From Chitinophagaceae bacterium (GTDB taxonomy: Bacteria; Bacteroidota; Bacteroidia; Chitinophagales; Chitinophagaceae): a DNA stretch of 64,000 nucleotides. Positions 35,777 to 44,925 of the stretch are shown piece by piece. Position numbers and translations under genes: made by a program. Location: NCBI GenBank assembly GCA_025934485.1, contig JAICXX010000008.1, forward strand, positions 16,319-80,318. Direction: 5' to 3'. Position 1 is the stretch's first letter. Each line of letters starts with the position of its first letter. The notes beneath the pieces are model-generated. The model was not told the origin of the DNA. It did not search any database and saw only the letters and a program-made list of their open reading frames with translations.

Positions 35777-36865
35777 TTCCAGCAGATACCACGAGACGCT
35801 GGCGAAAATAGCCGTAAGGATAAAGTAGAAGATCAGGCTTACTACCGGATTGACTAGCACCACTGCAAGCGGTGTCAGCGATATCTGGTGTTTTTGCAAA
35901 AGCCAGCCGGCGATATTGTTATATATTTTCCAGAAAACATAGGGCAGGAGCAGGTGGTAGAGATAGATGCCATAGCTTATTTTCCCCAGGTAGATTACCC
36001 ATGGATGCTGAAGGAAGCGGCCGAAGGCGTTCTTATAGCCTTTGTCGGCGCCGGCGATGAGGATCACGGTTCCAATGGAGCAAAAGGCGCGGTCGAAGCC
36101 TAAAAGCAGCATCCGTTGATGGGTGGCGATGAGCAGGATCCAAATGGGAACGACGATGGCAAAGATCTTTTTGTATAGGGGAATCTTGTTTCGGCGATAG
36201 TACTGTTGCCAGGCGAGGAGTCCGCCATAGGCAAAGGTGTCCATACAGGAGGGGGTGAGGATCACCATGGGTACGGTTTGTTCCGCCGAGTGGACATGCA
36301 GGATGAAATAGAGGATGCGAAAAACGACTCCGGCTACCATGATCAAATAAAACGTGAGGGGCAGGAAACGGTCGGGTATCAGCAGGATGACCCATAGCCA
36401 TATGATGTAGAACTGTTCTTCTACGGACAGGGTCCAAAGATGGGAGGTCAATATATCCCAGTATTGCACGGCATAGGTGCGAAAGTTCGAGAGATAGAAA
36501 AAATAGGACAGCGGATGTGTGCGAACTTCCCATCCGCCGATGGGCAGCAGCAGGAGCAGCAGCAGATAAAAATAGTAGGCTGGGAAGATGCGCAGGGTAC
36601 GGCGGAGGAGAAAGTTGTAGGCCGTTTTGCCGTTGGCGCCGTGTTTATTCTTGTTGCTGAGAAGGATGGTGGTGATGAGATAACTGCTGAGGACAAAGAA
36701 AAACGAGATGAAGGTGCCCATTTCCACGGTAAAGGGCAGCTCGAGCCGGCGTAGCCAGGTAGAATAATGATAAAAGAGCACCCCGAAAACGGCGAGGAAG
36801 CGGAGACCGTCAAGTTGTGGTCTATAGGCAATGCTTGGAGTGCCTTGTGGCGAGGCAGTGGGCAT
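35675..36865 (-). CDS. Acyltransferase 3 family integral membrane protein (OafA/YrhL-like)
   Basis: 396 residues with about ten transmembrane helices. The conserved opening YRPQLDGLRFLAVFGVLFYHYS contains the catalytic-type His of this family (here in FYHYS), and HLWTLSVEEQFYIIWLW is the second signature. These proteins O-acetylate or otherwise acylate surface polysaccharides across the inner membrane. Convergent with the export cluster and overlapping the last glycosyltransferase by 102 bases, it is the likely modifier of that glycan, perhaps supplying the terminal mark read by the Wzt C-terminal domain (inference). Confidence 0.9.
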   Translation of the reverse strand: MPTASPQGTPSIAYRPQLDGLRFLAVFGVLFYHYSTWLRRLELPFTVEMGTFISFFFVLSSYLITTILLSNKNKHGANGKTAYNFLLRRTLRIFPAYYFYLLLLLLLPIGGWEVRTHPLSYFFYLSNFRTYAVQYWDILTSHLWTLSVEEQFYIIWLWVILLIPDRFLPLTFYLIMVAGVVFRILYFILHVHSAEQTVPMVILTPSCMDTFAYGGLLAWQQYYRRNKIPLYKKIFAIVVPIWILLIATHQRMLLLGFDRAFCSIGTVILIAGADKGYKNAFGRFLQHPWVIYLGKISYGIYLYHLLLPYVFWKIYNNIAGWLLQKHQISLTPLAVVLVNPVVSLIFYFILTAIFASVSWYLLELPISRLKRYFTYTSAPRPSRLPDLAKPVTNKDL

Positions 36866-37020
36866 AGGATAAAGATAGAGGTTGGCGGGCTTAAGTGGAA
36901 ATATCCGCCGGCTAGTTTTTCATGAAAAAGTATACGGTTTAGGTGAACTAAGTCAAGGGGTTATCTAAAATACGGTCTTGGCGGCATAGCCAACTGTTAA
37001 AATTGAATACCTTTGCGGCC

Positions 37021-38055
37021 ATGCAAAAACCTGTGTTGGTCATCAAATTAGGTACGGCGGTGCTTACGAATGAGCGGGGGGAGATCGTCCAGGCCACTAT
37101 CAAGAAGGTAGCGGCGGGGATTGCGGCGTTGGCCGGGAATTACCGGGTGATCCTGGTGTCGAGTGGTGCGGTAGGCAGCGGCCGGGGATTTTTTGCCGGA
37201 TATAAGGGGACATTGGCGGAGCGTAAGGCCGCGGCGGCAGTAGGTAATCCCATCCTGATCAGGCATTATGAAAGGCACTTTTCCGCTTATGCTATTCCCG
37301 TGGCGCAGGCTTTGTGTGAACGGCAGCATTTCAGCAACCGCATCCGTTTTCTGCAGCTCAAGGAGACGTTTGCCGAATTCTGGAAGAACGGCATCCTGCC
37401 TATCATGAACGAGAATGACCTGGTGAGCAATGTAGAATTGAAATTTTCCGACAACGATGAACTGGCTACGCTCACGGCAATCGGGTTCGATGCCGAGGCC
37501 TTGCTGCTTTGTACGAGCGTGGGTGGGTTTATGGATGCCGATAAGAATATTATCCCGGTGATCGAAAAGGTCGACACCCGGATCATGGGCTATGTGCAAA
37601 CCGGCAAGAGCAGCCTGGGGTTGGGCGGGATGCTGTCGAAGCTTACGTTCACCCGGCTGGCTTCCTCGTTGGGCATCCGGGTGGTTATTTGCGGGCTGGC
37701 GGGCAATACGCCTTTTGCCGATGCCCTGGCAGGCAAGGTGGGAACGAGCTTTATGCCGAGACCAAGCAATTTGCGCGCACGCCAGAAATGGCTGGCCAGC
37801 GGGTCGATAACGCTGGGGAGCCTATATATAGATAAGGGGGCGGCGAAGGCTCTGCAACAGCGGAGAAGCCTGCTGAGCGTCGGCATTCGAAGCGTACAGG
37901 GGAAATTTGTCGCGGGCGAGGTCGTGCAGCTGAAGGATGAGGAGGAGCAGATCATCGGTGTCGCCAAGGTAAAGCTGAGCGCCGGCGAGGTGACGGCGCG
38001 GATGACGAGCAAGAATACGGTGGCCGCGCATGCGGATGATATCGTTTTATTTTGA
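37021..38055 (+). CDS. proB: Glutamate 5-kinase
   Basis: 344 residues from ATG at 37021 (MQKPVLVIKLGTAVLTNERG). It phosphorylates L-glutamate on the gamma-carboxyl, the first and feedback-controlled step of proline synthesis. Seen: the amino acid kinase core with KLGTAVLTN, RVILVSSGAVGSGRG, LPIMNENDLVSNVELKFSDNDELA and GTSFMPRPSNLRARQKWLASGS, and a C-terminal PUA-like part (SLLSVGIRSVQGKFVAGEVVQLKDE). A TACCTTTG box (37009-37016) lies just before the start, giving a nearly leaderless arrangement. proA follows after six bases. Confidence 0.94.
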   Translation: MQKPVLVIKLGTAVLTNERGEIVQATIKKVAAGIAALAGNYRVILVSSGAVGSGRGFFAGYKGTLAERKAAAAVGNPILIRHYERHFSAYAIPVAQALCERQHFSNRIRFLQLKETFAEFWKNGILPIMNENDLVSNVELKFSDNDELATLTAIGFDAEALLLCTSVGGFMDADKNIIPVIEKVDTRIMGYVQTGKSSLGLGGMLSKLTFTRLASSLGIRVVICGLAGNTPFADALAGKVGTSFMPRPSNLRARQKWLASGSITLGSLYIDKGAAKALQQRRSLLSVGIRSVQGKFVAGEVVQLKDEEEQIIGVAKVKLSAGEVTARMTSKNTVAAHADDIVLF

Positions 38056-38061
38056 TACTAT

Positions 38062-39306
38062 ATGCAAAATGTTCATACACTGATCCAGCGGACTTATGGC
38101 GCGGGGGTACATTTACGGAATGCCGGCGACGGGCAGATAAAGAAGGCCTTGCAGGCGCTCGCGAAGCTATTGGAAACGGCGCATGGGCCACTGTTGCGGG
38201 CCAATGCCAGGGATCTTTCGCGCCAGGAGCCAGACAATCCGCGGACGGACAGGCTGTTGCTCAATGAGCAGCGAATACGGGCTATCGCCCAGAGTATCCG
38301 GAAGGTAAGCCGGCTGCCCGATCCTTCGGGTAAGCTGTTGGCAAAGCGGACCCTGGCCAATGGTCTTAGGGTCGAAAAAAGGAGTGTGCCGCTGGGTGTA
38401 GTCGGTGCGATTTATGAGTCGCGCCCGAACGTGACCTTCGATATCGCCGCGCTTTGCATGCGAAGCCGGAATGCCTGTGTGCTCAAGGGCAGCCAGGAGG
38501 CGGAGGAGACTAACAAGGCCGCTATGGAGCTCATCCGTAAGGCGTTGCGGTCGGCGGATATCGATGTGGACTGTGTGTGTCTTTTGCCGTCGGAGCGCGA
38601 GACGGTGGAGGCGTTGTTTACGGCTGATCGTTGGGTGGATGTGTTGATCCCGCGTGGTTCGGAGTCGCTGATCCGGTACGTCCGGGCCAATAGCCGGATA
38701 CCGGTGATCGAGACAGGTGCCGGCGTATGTCATGTCTATGTAGAAAAGGAGGCCGATATCGACAAGGCGGTAGCCATCGTGGTCAATGCCAAGGTATCGC
38801 GGCCGTCCGTGTGTAATTCGATGGACACGATATTGGTGGATAAGGCCATTGCGAAAACCTTTCTAAAGCGGCTGTCTGCGCCTTTGGCGGCTTATGATGT
38901 GGAGGTCTTTGCGGATGAGGCCGGTTTCCGGTTGCTCGAGGGGTATCCGCATTTGCAGCAAGCGCAGCCGGAGGATTATGACCGCGAGTTCCTGAGCCTG
39001 AAGTGTGCGGTGAAAATAGTAAAGGGGATCGACGAGGCGTTGGCGCATGTTGCGATGCACGGCACGCGCCATTCCGAAGCCATTGTTTCGCGGAATAAAC
39101 AGCAATGCGAGCGTTTTCTGCGGGAGGTCGATGCCGCGGCGGTCTATGCCAATGCCAGCACCCGCTTCACGGATGGAGAAGAGCTGGGGCTGGGGGCAGA
39201 GATCGGCATCTCTACACAGAAATTACATGCCCGGGGACCTTTCGCATTGGAGAAGCTGGTCACGGAGAAATGGGTGATTCGCGGTACGGGGCAGATCAGG
39301 AAATAA
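38062..39306 (+). CDS. proA: Gamma-glutamyl phosphate reductase
   Basis: 414 residues, an aldehyde dehydrogenase-fold enzyme that reduces gamma-glutamyl phosphate with NADPH to glutamate semialdehyde. Seen: VEKRSVPLGVVGAIYESRPNVTFDIAALCMRSRNA, IPVIETGAGVCHVYVEKEAD, the catalytic Cys in RPSVCNSMDTILV, and EELGLGAEIGISTQKLHARGPFALE near the end. Directly downstream of proB in one operon, as in many bacteria. ProC is not in the window. Confidence 0.95.
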   Translation: MQNVHTLIQRTYGAGVHLRNAGDGQIKKALQALAKLLETAHGPLLRANARDLSRQEPDNPRTDRLLLNEQRIRAIAQSIRKVSRLPDPSGKLLAKRTLANGLRVEKRSVPLGVVGAIYESRPNVTFDIAALCMRSRNACVLKGSQEAEETNKAAMELIRKALRSADIDVDCVCLLPSERETVEALFTADRWVDVLIPRGSESLIRYVRANSRIPVIETGAGVCHVYVEKEADIDKAVAIVVNAKVSRPSVCNSMDTILVDKAIAKTFLKRLSAPLAAYDVEVFADEAGFRLLEGYPHLQQAQPEDYDREFLSLKCAVKIVKGIDEALAHVAMHGTRHSEAIVSRNKQQCERFLREVDAAAVYANASTRFTDGEELGLGAEIGISTQKLHARGPFALEKLVTEKWVIRGTGQIRK

Positions 39307-39794
39307 TGCCTTGCAGGAGTACTATTTTTAGGAGCATATACATTATGCGTATTATGCTGTAACCCGCTCCGGTAGCTGTTTTTAGCCAACCGCTCTTGCA
39401 ATAATCGGGCCGCGACTTTTTCTCAGTCATCGGCGATTTTTTTCCTCAAACGGCACGGTTATTGTTCCGTTTTTAGTCCATTTTATTATGCTAACCTACG
39501 TCTCCCCGATCCCCTAGACGCCGCCTGCGGCGGCTTGTCCACGCCCGAGCGAATGCGAAGGGCGCGAATGAGGGCCGCACCGGTGGTGCGGGCCGAAGTT
39601 CTGACAGACGTTAGTGTTCAACAAACTTTACGGTATAAACCTATTGTATGAACTGTTCGCCGAGTCGATGCATCGCCGGGAGGTATGCGTTTGCTCAGGC
39701 GAGCCGGCAGTGCTATTTCCATTCGGAAAACAGGCTATTGCCGGGATGGCTGGCCGTTGCAATTTCCATTTATTATATCCTTTAAAAGTGCTAC
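39307..39794. other. 488-base intergenic region rich in hairpins
   Basis: No credible gene. From 39520 to 39616 it has stacked GC-rich inverted repeats: GCCGCC-TGC-GGCGGC at about 39522-39536, CGCCC...GGGCG at about 39542-39564, and GCACC-GGT-GGTGC at 39577-39589, then the degenerate element copy 4. The rest (39307-39515 and 39617-39794) shows nothing I can name; a 103-codon plus-strand frame at 39614 has no recognisable content and runs into the esterase signal peptide in another frame. Confidence 0.5.
39572..39616 (+). repeat. Two-hairpin intergenic element, degenerate copy 4
   Basis: Stem GCACC, loop GGT, GGTGC (39577-39589), flanked by GGCC/GGCC, is followed by GCCGAAGTTCTGACAGACGTTAG. 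The tail matches the GAAG...GACAGACATTAG part of copies 1-2 with a four-base insertion and one substitution. The second small hairpin is not preserved exactly. Same orientation as the esterase gene at 39795. Confidence 0.45.
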
Positions 39795-41840
39795 ATGAAA
39801 CATTTTCTACTTCTTATTCTTCTCCTTCCCACACTTTGTTTTGCCCAGGGAGATCAGACCATTATCAATGTGCCTATCGATGGAAGCGGTACTACCGAGA
39901 AGGCGATCCTGCATTTACCGGATGATTACAAGACAGCGACGTCGACCAAGTATCCGCTATTGGTCTTTTTGCATGGAGTAGGCGAAGGGGGCTCGAACCC
40001 GGCGTCAATCTATAATAGTTCTTCGGCCGGTGGCCCTGCTTATATAATCGCCCAGGGGCAGTGGCCATCGAGCTTTGTCAATCCCAAGGATGGCAAGTCG
40101 TATAAATTTATTGTGGTGTCGCCGCAAAATAACACCGGCTGGTCTACTTCCTCTGCGCAGCTGGATTATGTGCTGACGTATCTGTATAATACCTATCGGG
40201 CCGACCCTGCGCGGTTGTACCTTACCGGTATATCCGCAGGCGGCGAAGGCGTCGAGGAGTATTGCGGCTCGACGGATGGGAGCAACGATCCCGTGACGAC
40301 GACTCACCCGGTAGCCGCGGTGGTCCCGATGAGCGCCGTTACGAACGCGCCGACGGAGCAGCCGATCGCGGGCAGTATCGTGAAAAAGGGCATCCACTAT
40401 TGGGGTTTTGGGTCTATGAGTGATGTGTGGGGCGTGCACACCATCGAGATCCAGCAATTTATCGATGCCATCTCGGCCGGTTTGGCGATCTCCACCACCT
40501 ATACGGGCGGCCATTGCTGCTGGGAGCAATTCTATACGCCGAGCTATACATCGAACGGCATGAATATCTACCAGTGGATGCTACAGTATACACAGGGAAC
40601 TTCGGCGCCGCCGTCGAATGCGACGCCGCCACCCGCGGATTCGACCACCACCAGCCCATCGTCGCCGTCGAGTCCTTCGAGCCCTTCGGCAGGAAGCAGT
40701 ACTTATTATAGCCTTCCCGGGACCGTGCAGGCGGAGAATTATGCGCTCGCGAGCAGCGGGGTGACCGCAGAGTCTTCATCGGATGCCGGCAGCGGTCAGG
40801 ATGTGAAGGGGATGGGCAATTGGGACTGGACGAAATACCAGGTGACTGTCCCGGCATCCGGCTGGTATACGGTAAGCTTCCGGGTTGCGACGGCGGGCGC
40901 CGGTGGTTCGCTAAAATTGGAGAATACCATCGGGCAGGTGGTGTGTACGGTGCAATTGCCGGAGACGGGTGGATTGCAGGACTGGCTCACGGTGAGCACG
41001 ACGGTGAATTTGACGGCGGGATCGCAGACGTTAACATTACAGAGTACGTCCCAGGAAGCGTGGAGCCTCAACTGGCTTAAATTTGCAGGCACGAGCTCGA
41101 CGTTGACCGGCGGCATGCACAATATACCGGGTACTATCGAGGCCGCGTCGTATGAAGACGCGACGGGAAATATCGCCACGGCGCCGACCTCGGATGCCGG
41201 CGGTGGGCAGTGTGTGGGCTGGATCGATAACGGCACTTATATGGATTACTACGTCAATGTTGCGCAGTATGGGACTTATACCGTTTATTTCCGCCTCGCC
41301 ACGGCTGACGCCAATGCTTCCTTCGAAATGCTGGACGCCAGCGGGAACGTGCTGTCGACGGTGAATGTTCCCAATACCGGCGGGTTCCAGACCTGGGGGA
41401 CGGTGAGTTCCACGGTGACATTGCAGCCGGGGTTGCAGACGATCCGGGTGCAAAGCACGTCCTGGGATATCTGGAACATCAATTGGATGCAGTTCGTTTC
41501 GGGCACGGGCGCGGCCTCCACGGCTTCCAGTGCGAGCACGGCAACGGCGGCAAGCTTTGCCGACAGCGTGGCCATCGCAGCCACCGCCGCAGCGGCGACG
41601 CAGGTTTGGCCGAACCCGGTGAGAGGCATGGTGACTATCCAGGTGAATGACAATACCTCCGGGGATGAGATCATCCAGGTGGTGGATGCGCTGGGCGTGG
41701 TGCGGCAGACTACGAAGTTCACCAAAGTACCGGGTGTCAATCAATTCCAGCTCGATCTTTCCACGCTTGCTCCGGGGGTATATAATATCCGCATCCTGTC
41801 CACGTCCCGGCAGCAAACCGTGAAGATATTGAAGGTATAA
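39795..41840 (+). CDS. Secreted esterase with two carbohydrate-binding modules and T9SS sorting domain
   Basis: 681 residues: signal peptide (cleavage near LCFAQG); an alpha/beta hydrolase domain (about 20-270) with YPLLVFLHGVGEGGSNP and the nucleophile elbow LTGISAGGEGVEEY; a Ser/Pro/Thr linker (about 272-300); two CBM6/35-like jellyroll domains of about 130 residues each (YYSLPGTVQAENYALAS and MHNIPGTIEAASYEDATG, each ending in a NWxxF strand); and a type A T9SS C-terminal domain (QVWPNPVRGMVTIQV ... STLAPGVYNIRIL ... KILKV). The protein is exported through the type IX system and anchored or released. Likely acetyl- or feruloyl-type esterase on plant polysaccharide. The arabinofuranosidase and galactosidase downstream fit a hemicellulose/pectin locus. 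Confidence 0.87.
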   Translation: MKHFLLLILLLPTLCFAQGDQTIINVPIDGSGTTEKAILHLPDDYKTATSTKYPLLVFLHGVGEGGSNPASIYNSSSAGGPAYIIAQGQWPSSFVNPKDGKSYKFIVVSPQNNTGWSTSSAQLDYVLTYLYNTYRADPARLYLTGISAGGEGVEEYCGSTDGSNDPVTTTHPVAAVVPMSAVTNAPTEQPIAGSIVKKGIHYWGFGSMSDVWGVHTIEIQQFIDAISAGLAISTTYTGGHCCWEQFYTPSYTSNGMNIYQWMLQYTQGTSAPPSNATPPPADSTTTSPSSPSSPSSPSAGSSTYYSLPGTVQAENYALASSGVTAESSSDAGSGQDVKGMGNWDWTKYQVTVPASGWYTVSFRVATAGAGGSLKLENTIGQVVCTVQLPETGGLQDWLTVSTTVNLTAGSQTLTLQSTSQEAWSLNWLKFAGTSSTLTGGMHNIPGTIEAASYEDATGNIATAPTSDAGGGQCVGWIDNGTYMDYYVNVAQYGTYTVYFRLATADANASFEMLDASGNVLSTVNVPNTGGFQTWGTVSSTVTLQPGLQTIRVQSTSWDIWNINWMQFVSGTGAASTASSASTATAASFADSVAIAATAAAATQVWPNPVRGMVTIQVNDNTSGDEIIQVVDALGVVRQTTKFTKVPGVNQFQLDLSTLAPGVYNIRILSTSRQQTVKILKV

Positions 41841-41897
41841 TTTTATTAATTGTCAAAAAAACGCTTATCTTGGGGATTCATAAACGATTAAGATCAT

Positions 41898-43418
41898 ATG
41901 AATCCCCTAACTTTTTTTGGTGTTTTATTAGTTGCGGCTATTCCCTCGGGCGTTTTTGGCCAGACGCCGGTGACCTTGTCTATCAAGGATACTTCCGGGC
42001 CAACCATCAGCAGGAATATCTATGGACATTTCTCCGAGGATCTCGGCAGGTGTATCTACGATGGATTCTGGACGGGCGATCATATCCGGATGGATGTGGT
42101 CGAGGCTTTGAGGAAGATCAGAGTTCCGGTGCTCAGGTGGCCGGGTGGGTGTTATGCCGACCAATATCACTGGCGGGACGGCATCGGGCCAAGGGAGCAG
42201 CGGAAGCAAACGGTGAACACCACCTGGGGGATGGTATCGGAGGACAATAGTTTCGGAACCCATGAGTTTTTGCAGCTTTGCGAGCTCCTGGGATGTCAGC
42301 CCTATATCGCCGGGAATGTGGGCACGGGTACTCCAGAGGAGATGGAGAACTGGTTGGAGTATTTGAATTTCAGTGGAAAGAGTACGTTGGCGGATATGAG
42401 GAGGCAGAACGGTCATCCCCAGCCGTATGATGTTTCCTTTTGGGGGGTAGGTAATGAGAGCTGGGGTTGTGGCGGGAGCATGACGCCGGAGTACTATTCG
42501 GACCTGTACAACCGGTATTCTGAGTTCTGCAAGAGCTATCCCAGAGCACCGTTGAAATTGATCGCCAGCGGCGCGAACGGCGATGATTACCACTGGACGG
42601 AGTCGTTGATGAAGCATATCGACCGGGGGCGTACCTGGGGTATCTCGATGCATTATTATACGCTGGTAGGGTCCTGGGAGCACAAGGGTTCGGCTACGAA
42701 CTTTGGCGAAGAAGATTATTTCAAGGCATTGAAGTCCTGTCTACGGATGGAAGACATCGTGCATGGGCATTCGGCCATCATGGATAAATACGATCCGAAC
42801 AAGAGGATCTCGTTGGTTGTCGACGAGTGGGGCATCTGGACGGATGCCGAGCCGGGCACCAATCCGGCCTTTCTGTACCAGCAGAACAGCCTTCGCGATG
42901 CGTTGATCGCGGCCACTACCCTTAATATCTTCAATAATCATGCGGACCGGATCAAGATGGCGAATCTTGCTCAAACGGTGAATGTGCTACAGGCGCTGAT
43001 CCTTACCGATAAGGACAAGATGCTGCTTACGCCGACTTATCATGTTTTCGATTTGTACAAGGTATTCCAGGATTCGCGTTCCCTGGCGATCCAGGTGAAG
43101 AGCCCGGACTATGCATATGGGGGCGGGAAGATCCCTGCCGTGAATGTTTCCGCGGCGCGGGACAGCGATGGGGTGGTGCATGTCGCGCTAGTCAATCTCG
43201 ATCCGGCAAAGAAGATCACCATACGGACCGAGCTGCCGGGTATCTCCTTTGGCGCGGTGCAGGGGCGTGTACTGACCTCGGCCAGATTTACGGATGTCAA
43301 CAGTTTCGAGATGCCCGATAAGGTGAAACCGGCTATTTTTACCGGCGCGCGGAAAGAGGGCGCAGGATTGCTAGTGGAATTGCCTGCCATGTCGGTGGTT
43401 GTTCTGGATTTAAAATAA
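41898..43418 (+). CDS. Alpha-L-arabinofuranosidase, glycoside hydrolase family 51
   Basis: 506 residues with signal peptide (LLVAAIPSGVFGQTP). GH51 retaining enzyme: the (beta/alpha)8 barrel opens ISRNIYGHFSEDLGRCIYDGFW, the acid/base Glu is in GVGNESWGCGG (about 193), and the nucleophile Glu in LVVDEWGIWTD (about 315). A C-terminal beta-sandwich follows (VNVSAARDSDGVVHVALVNLDP). It releases terminal arabinofuranose from arabinan, arabinoxylan or arabinogalactan. It follows the T9SS esterase by 57 bases and precedes GH27 by six, suggesting one operon. Confidence 0.94.
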   Translation: MNPLTFFGVLLVAAIPSGVFGQTPVTLSIKDTSGPTISRNIYGHFSEDLGRCIYDGFWTGDHIRMDVVEALRKIRVPVLRWPGGCYADQYHWRDGIGPREQRKQTVNTTWGMVSEDNSFGTHEFLQLCELLGCQPYIAGNVGTGTPEEMENWLEYLNFSGKSTLADMRRQNGHPQPYDVSFWGVGNESWGCGGSMTPEYYSDLYNRYSEFCKSYPRAPLKLIASGANGDDYHWTESLMKHIDRGRTWGISMHYYTLVGSWEHKGSATNFGEEDYFKALKSCLRMEDIVHGHSAIMDKYDPNKRISLVVDEWGIWTDAEPGTNPAFLYQQNSLRDALIAATTLNIFNNHADRIKMANLAQTVNVLQALILTDKDKMLLTPTYHVFDLYKVFQDSRSLAIQVKSPDYAYGGGKIPAVNVSAARDSDGVVHVALVNLDPAKKITIRTELPGISFGAVQGRVLTSARFTDVNSFEMPDKVKPAIFTGARKEGAGLLVELPAMSVVVLDLK

Positions 43419-43424
43419 TTGTCG

Positions 43425-44771
43425 ATGCGAACCCTAGCCTCTGCAGCCTTTATTCTCCTGGTAAGTGTTGTCCATGCACAGGTTGCGATGGCGCCGCCGA
43501 TGGGTTGGAATAGCTATAATTGTTTTGGCTCCGCCGTCCATGAGGACGAGGTGCGGTCCAATGCCGATTATATGGCGCAGCATCTGGCGCGTTATGGCTG
43601 GAAGTATATCGTGATCGATTTTCTTTGGGCGTACGATAACCCGCCGGGGAGCAGGATCGGAAACCCGTATCAGCTGCGGCTGGGCGATGGAAGCTATGTG
43701 CCCTGGCTGGCGATGGACGAGTGGGGGCGGCTGCAACCCCATGTCGACAAATTTCCCAGCGCGTTCGGTGGTCATGGGTTCAAGCCGTTGGCGGATTATG
43801 TCCATTCGCTGGGGTTGAAGTTCGGCATTCATGTGATGCGGGGAATACCGCGACAGGCCGTTTGGGCGCATAGCCCGGTGATGGGGACAAACGGCATCCG
43901 TGCCGATGAGATCGCCGACACTTCGTCGACCTGCACCTGGATGAATCACATGTATGGGTTGAATATGCAAGCGCCGGGTTCGCAGGAATATCTCAATTCG
44001 TTGCTGGCATTGTATGCGAGCTGGGGTGTCGATCTGATCAAGGTAGACGATATTTCGCGGCCTTATCATGCGGCGGAGATAGAGGGGTATCGGAAGGCCA
44101 TCGCGGCATGTGGCAGGCCGATCGTCCTTAGTCTTTCACCGGGGGAGACACCCCTGGCCGATTCGTTCCATGTCAAGACCTATGGCAATATGTGGCGGAT
44201 GGCGGATGATTTTTGGGACAGCTGGCCGGAGATGCTCAAGATGTTCGACTATGCCGCCAGATGGCAGGGTGTGGGCGGACCGGGGCATTGGCCTGATTGC
44301 GATATGTTGCAGATCGGGAAGATCTCGAAACGCGGGCCCGTGGGACCCGAGCGATACAGCAGGTTCACCGATGATGAGCTGCAGACGCATCTCAGCTTTT
44401 GGTGTTTGTATCGTTCGCCGTTGATGATCGGCGGCAATCTTCCCGAAGACCGGTCGATCGAGCAGCGGCTTTTGTCCGATCCCGAAGTATTGGCCGTTAA
44501 CCAGGAGGGCAGCCATCCGAGGCAGGTGCTCAAGGAGGAGCGCAGGATGGTATGGATCTCGGATGCAGGCGGAGGGGCGTTGTATGCAGGGCTGTTCAAT
44601 CTCAGCGATAGCGCGCAGGATGTAGCTGTTCGTTTCGATCTATTGGGCCTTCGGCGGTCGGTGCTGGTTCGTGATCTTTGGCAGCGGCAGGATCTTGGTA
44701 TCTATAAGAAGGAAATCAGCCGCAAATTGCCGGCACATGGTTGTGCTTTGTTAAAAATTAGTTCGAGATAA
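43425..44771 (+). CDS. Alpha-galactosidase family protein, glycoside hydrolase family 27
   Basis: 448 residues from the ATG at 43425, with signal peptide (TLASAAFILLVSVVHAQ). GH27 hallmarks: MAPPMGWNSYNCFG, YIVIDFLWAY, GVDLIKVDDISRP (the position of the nucleophile Asp, in place of the usual KYDNC), MADDFWDSW (acid/base Asp region), WPDCDMLQIG and SFWCLYRSPLMIGGNL. A C-terminal beta-domain follows. The VDDI variant, without the Cys of classical GH27, points to a divergent subfamily that may prefer another sugar such as beta-L-arabinopyranose. Same operon as GH51. Confidence 0.9.
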   Translation: MRTLASAAFILLVSVVHAQVAMAPPMGWNSYNCFGSAVHEDEVRSNADYMAQHLARYGWKYIVIDFLWAYDNPPGSRIGNPYQLRLGDGSYVPWLAMDEWGRLQPHVDKFPSAFGGHGFKPLADYVHSLGLKFGIHVMRGIPRQAVWAHSPVMGTNGIRADEIADTSSTCTWMNHMYGLNMQAPGSQEYLNSLLALYASWGVDLIKVDDISRPYHAAEIEGYRKAIAACGRPIVLSLSPGETPLADSFHVKTYGNMWRMADDFWDSWPEMLKMFDYAARWQGVGGPGHWPDCDMLQIGKISKRGPVGPERYSRFTDDELQTHLSFWCLYRSPLMIGGNLPEDRSIEQRLLSDPEVLAVNQEGSHPRQVLKEERRMVWISDAGGGALYAGLFNLSDSAQDVAVRFDLLGLRRSVLVRDLWQRQDLGIYKKEISRKLPAHGCALLKISSR

Positions 44772-44790
44772 TTCATTTTCCCTACCTTTG
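44758..44790 (+). promoter_or_regulatory. Candidate promoter of the thiamin operon
   Basis: TACCTTTG at 44783-44790 fits the Bacteroidota -7 consensus TAnnTTTG. A TTAG at 44758-44761, 21 bases upstream, is a weak -33 match. Transcription would start just ahead of the TPP aptamer. Confidence 0.55.
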
Positions 44791-44797
44791 GTTTGCA

Positions 44798-44874
44798 CTT
44801 TAGGGGTGCTCGCGTATGCGGGCTGAGATGATACCCTCAGAACCTGATCCGGTTAATACCGGCGAAGGGAAAAG
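44798..44874 (+). ncRNA. TPP riboswitch (THI element)
   Basis: The aptamer is recognised by its conserved parts in order: GGGGTGCT, GGCTGAGATGATACCC, GAACCTGATCCGG, TTAATACCGGCGAAGGGAA. A short P1 helix can form between CTTT (44798-44801) and AAAG (44871-44874). It lies upstream of thiS in the leader of the thi operon and will lower its expression when thiamin pyrophosphate is bound. Confidence 0.97.
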
Positions 44875-44912
44875 ACGGACTTACTCTTTTTCTGCAATTC
44901 TGCAGCACCTCT
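44802..44912 (+). promoter_or_regulatory. Candidate riboswitch expression platform
   Basis: AGGGGTGCT at the 5' edge of the aptamer (44802-44810) can pair with AGCACCTCT (44904-44912): nine pairs, one a G-U. This would compete with formation of P1/P2 and so could be the ligand-free fold. A second hairpin CTGCA-ATTC-TGCAG (44892-44905) overlaps the 3' strand. The mechanism is inferred from pairing only. Confidence 0.45.
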
Positions 44913-44925
44913 TAATCGATGTCCA

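Noticed and set aside
36916..36929. TTTTTCATGAAAAA palindrome upstream of the acyltransferase gene
   Set aside because: Short A/T-rich palindrome; no second copy or associated regulator, so it could be chance.
39614..39925. A 103-codon plus-strand frame between proA and the esterase
   Set aside because: No recognisable domain, and it overlaps the signal peptide of the clear esterase gene in another frame.
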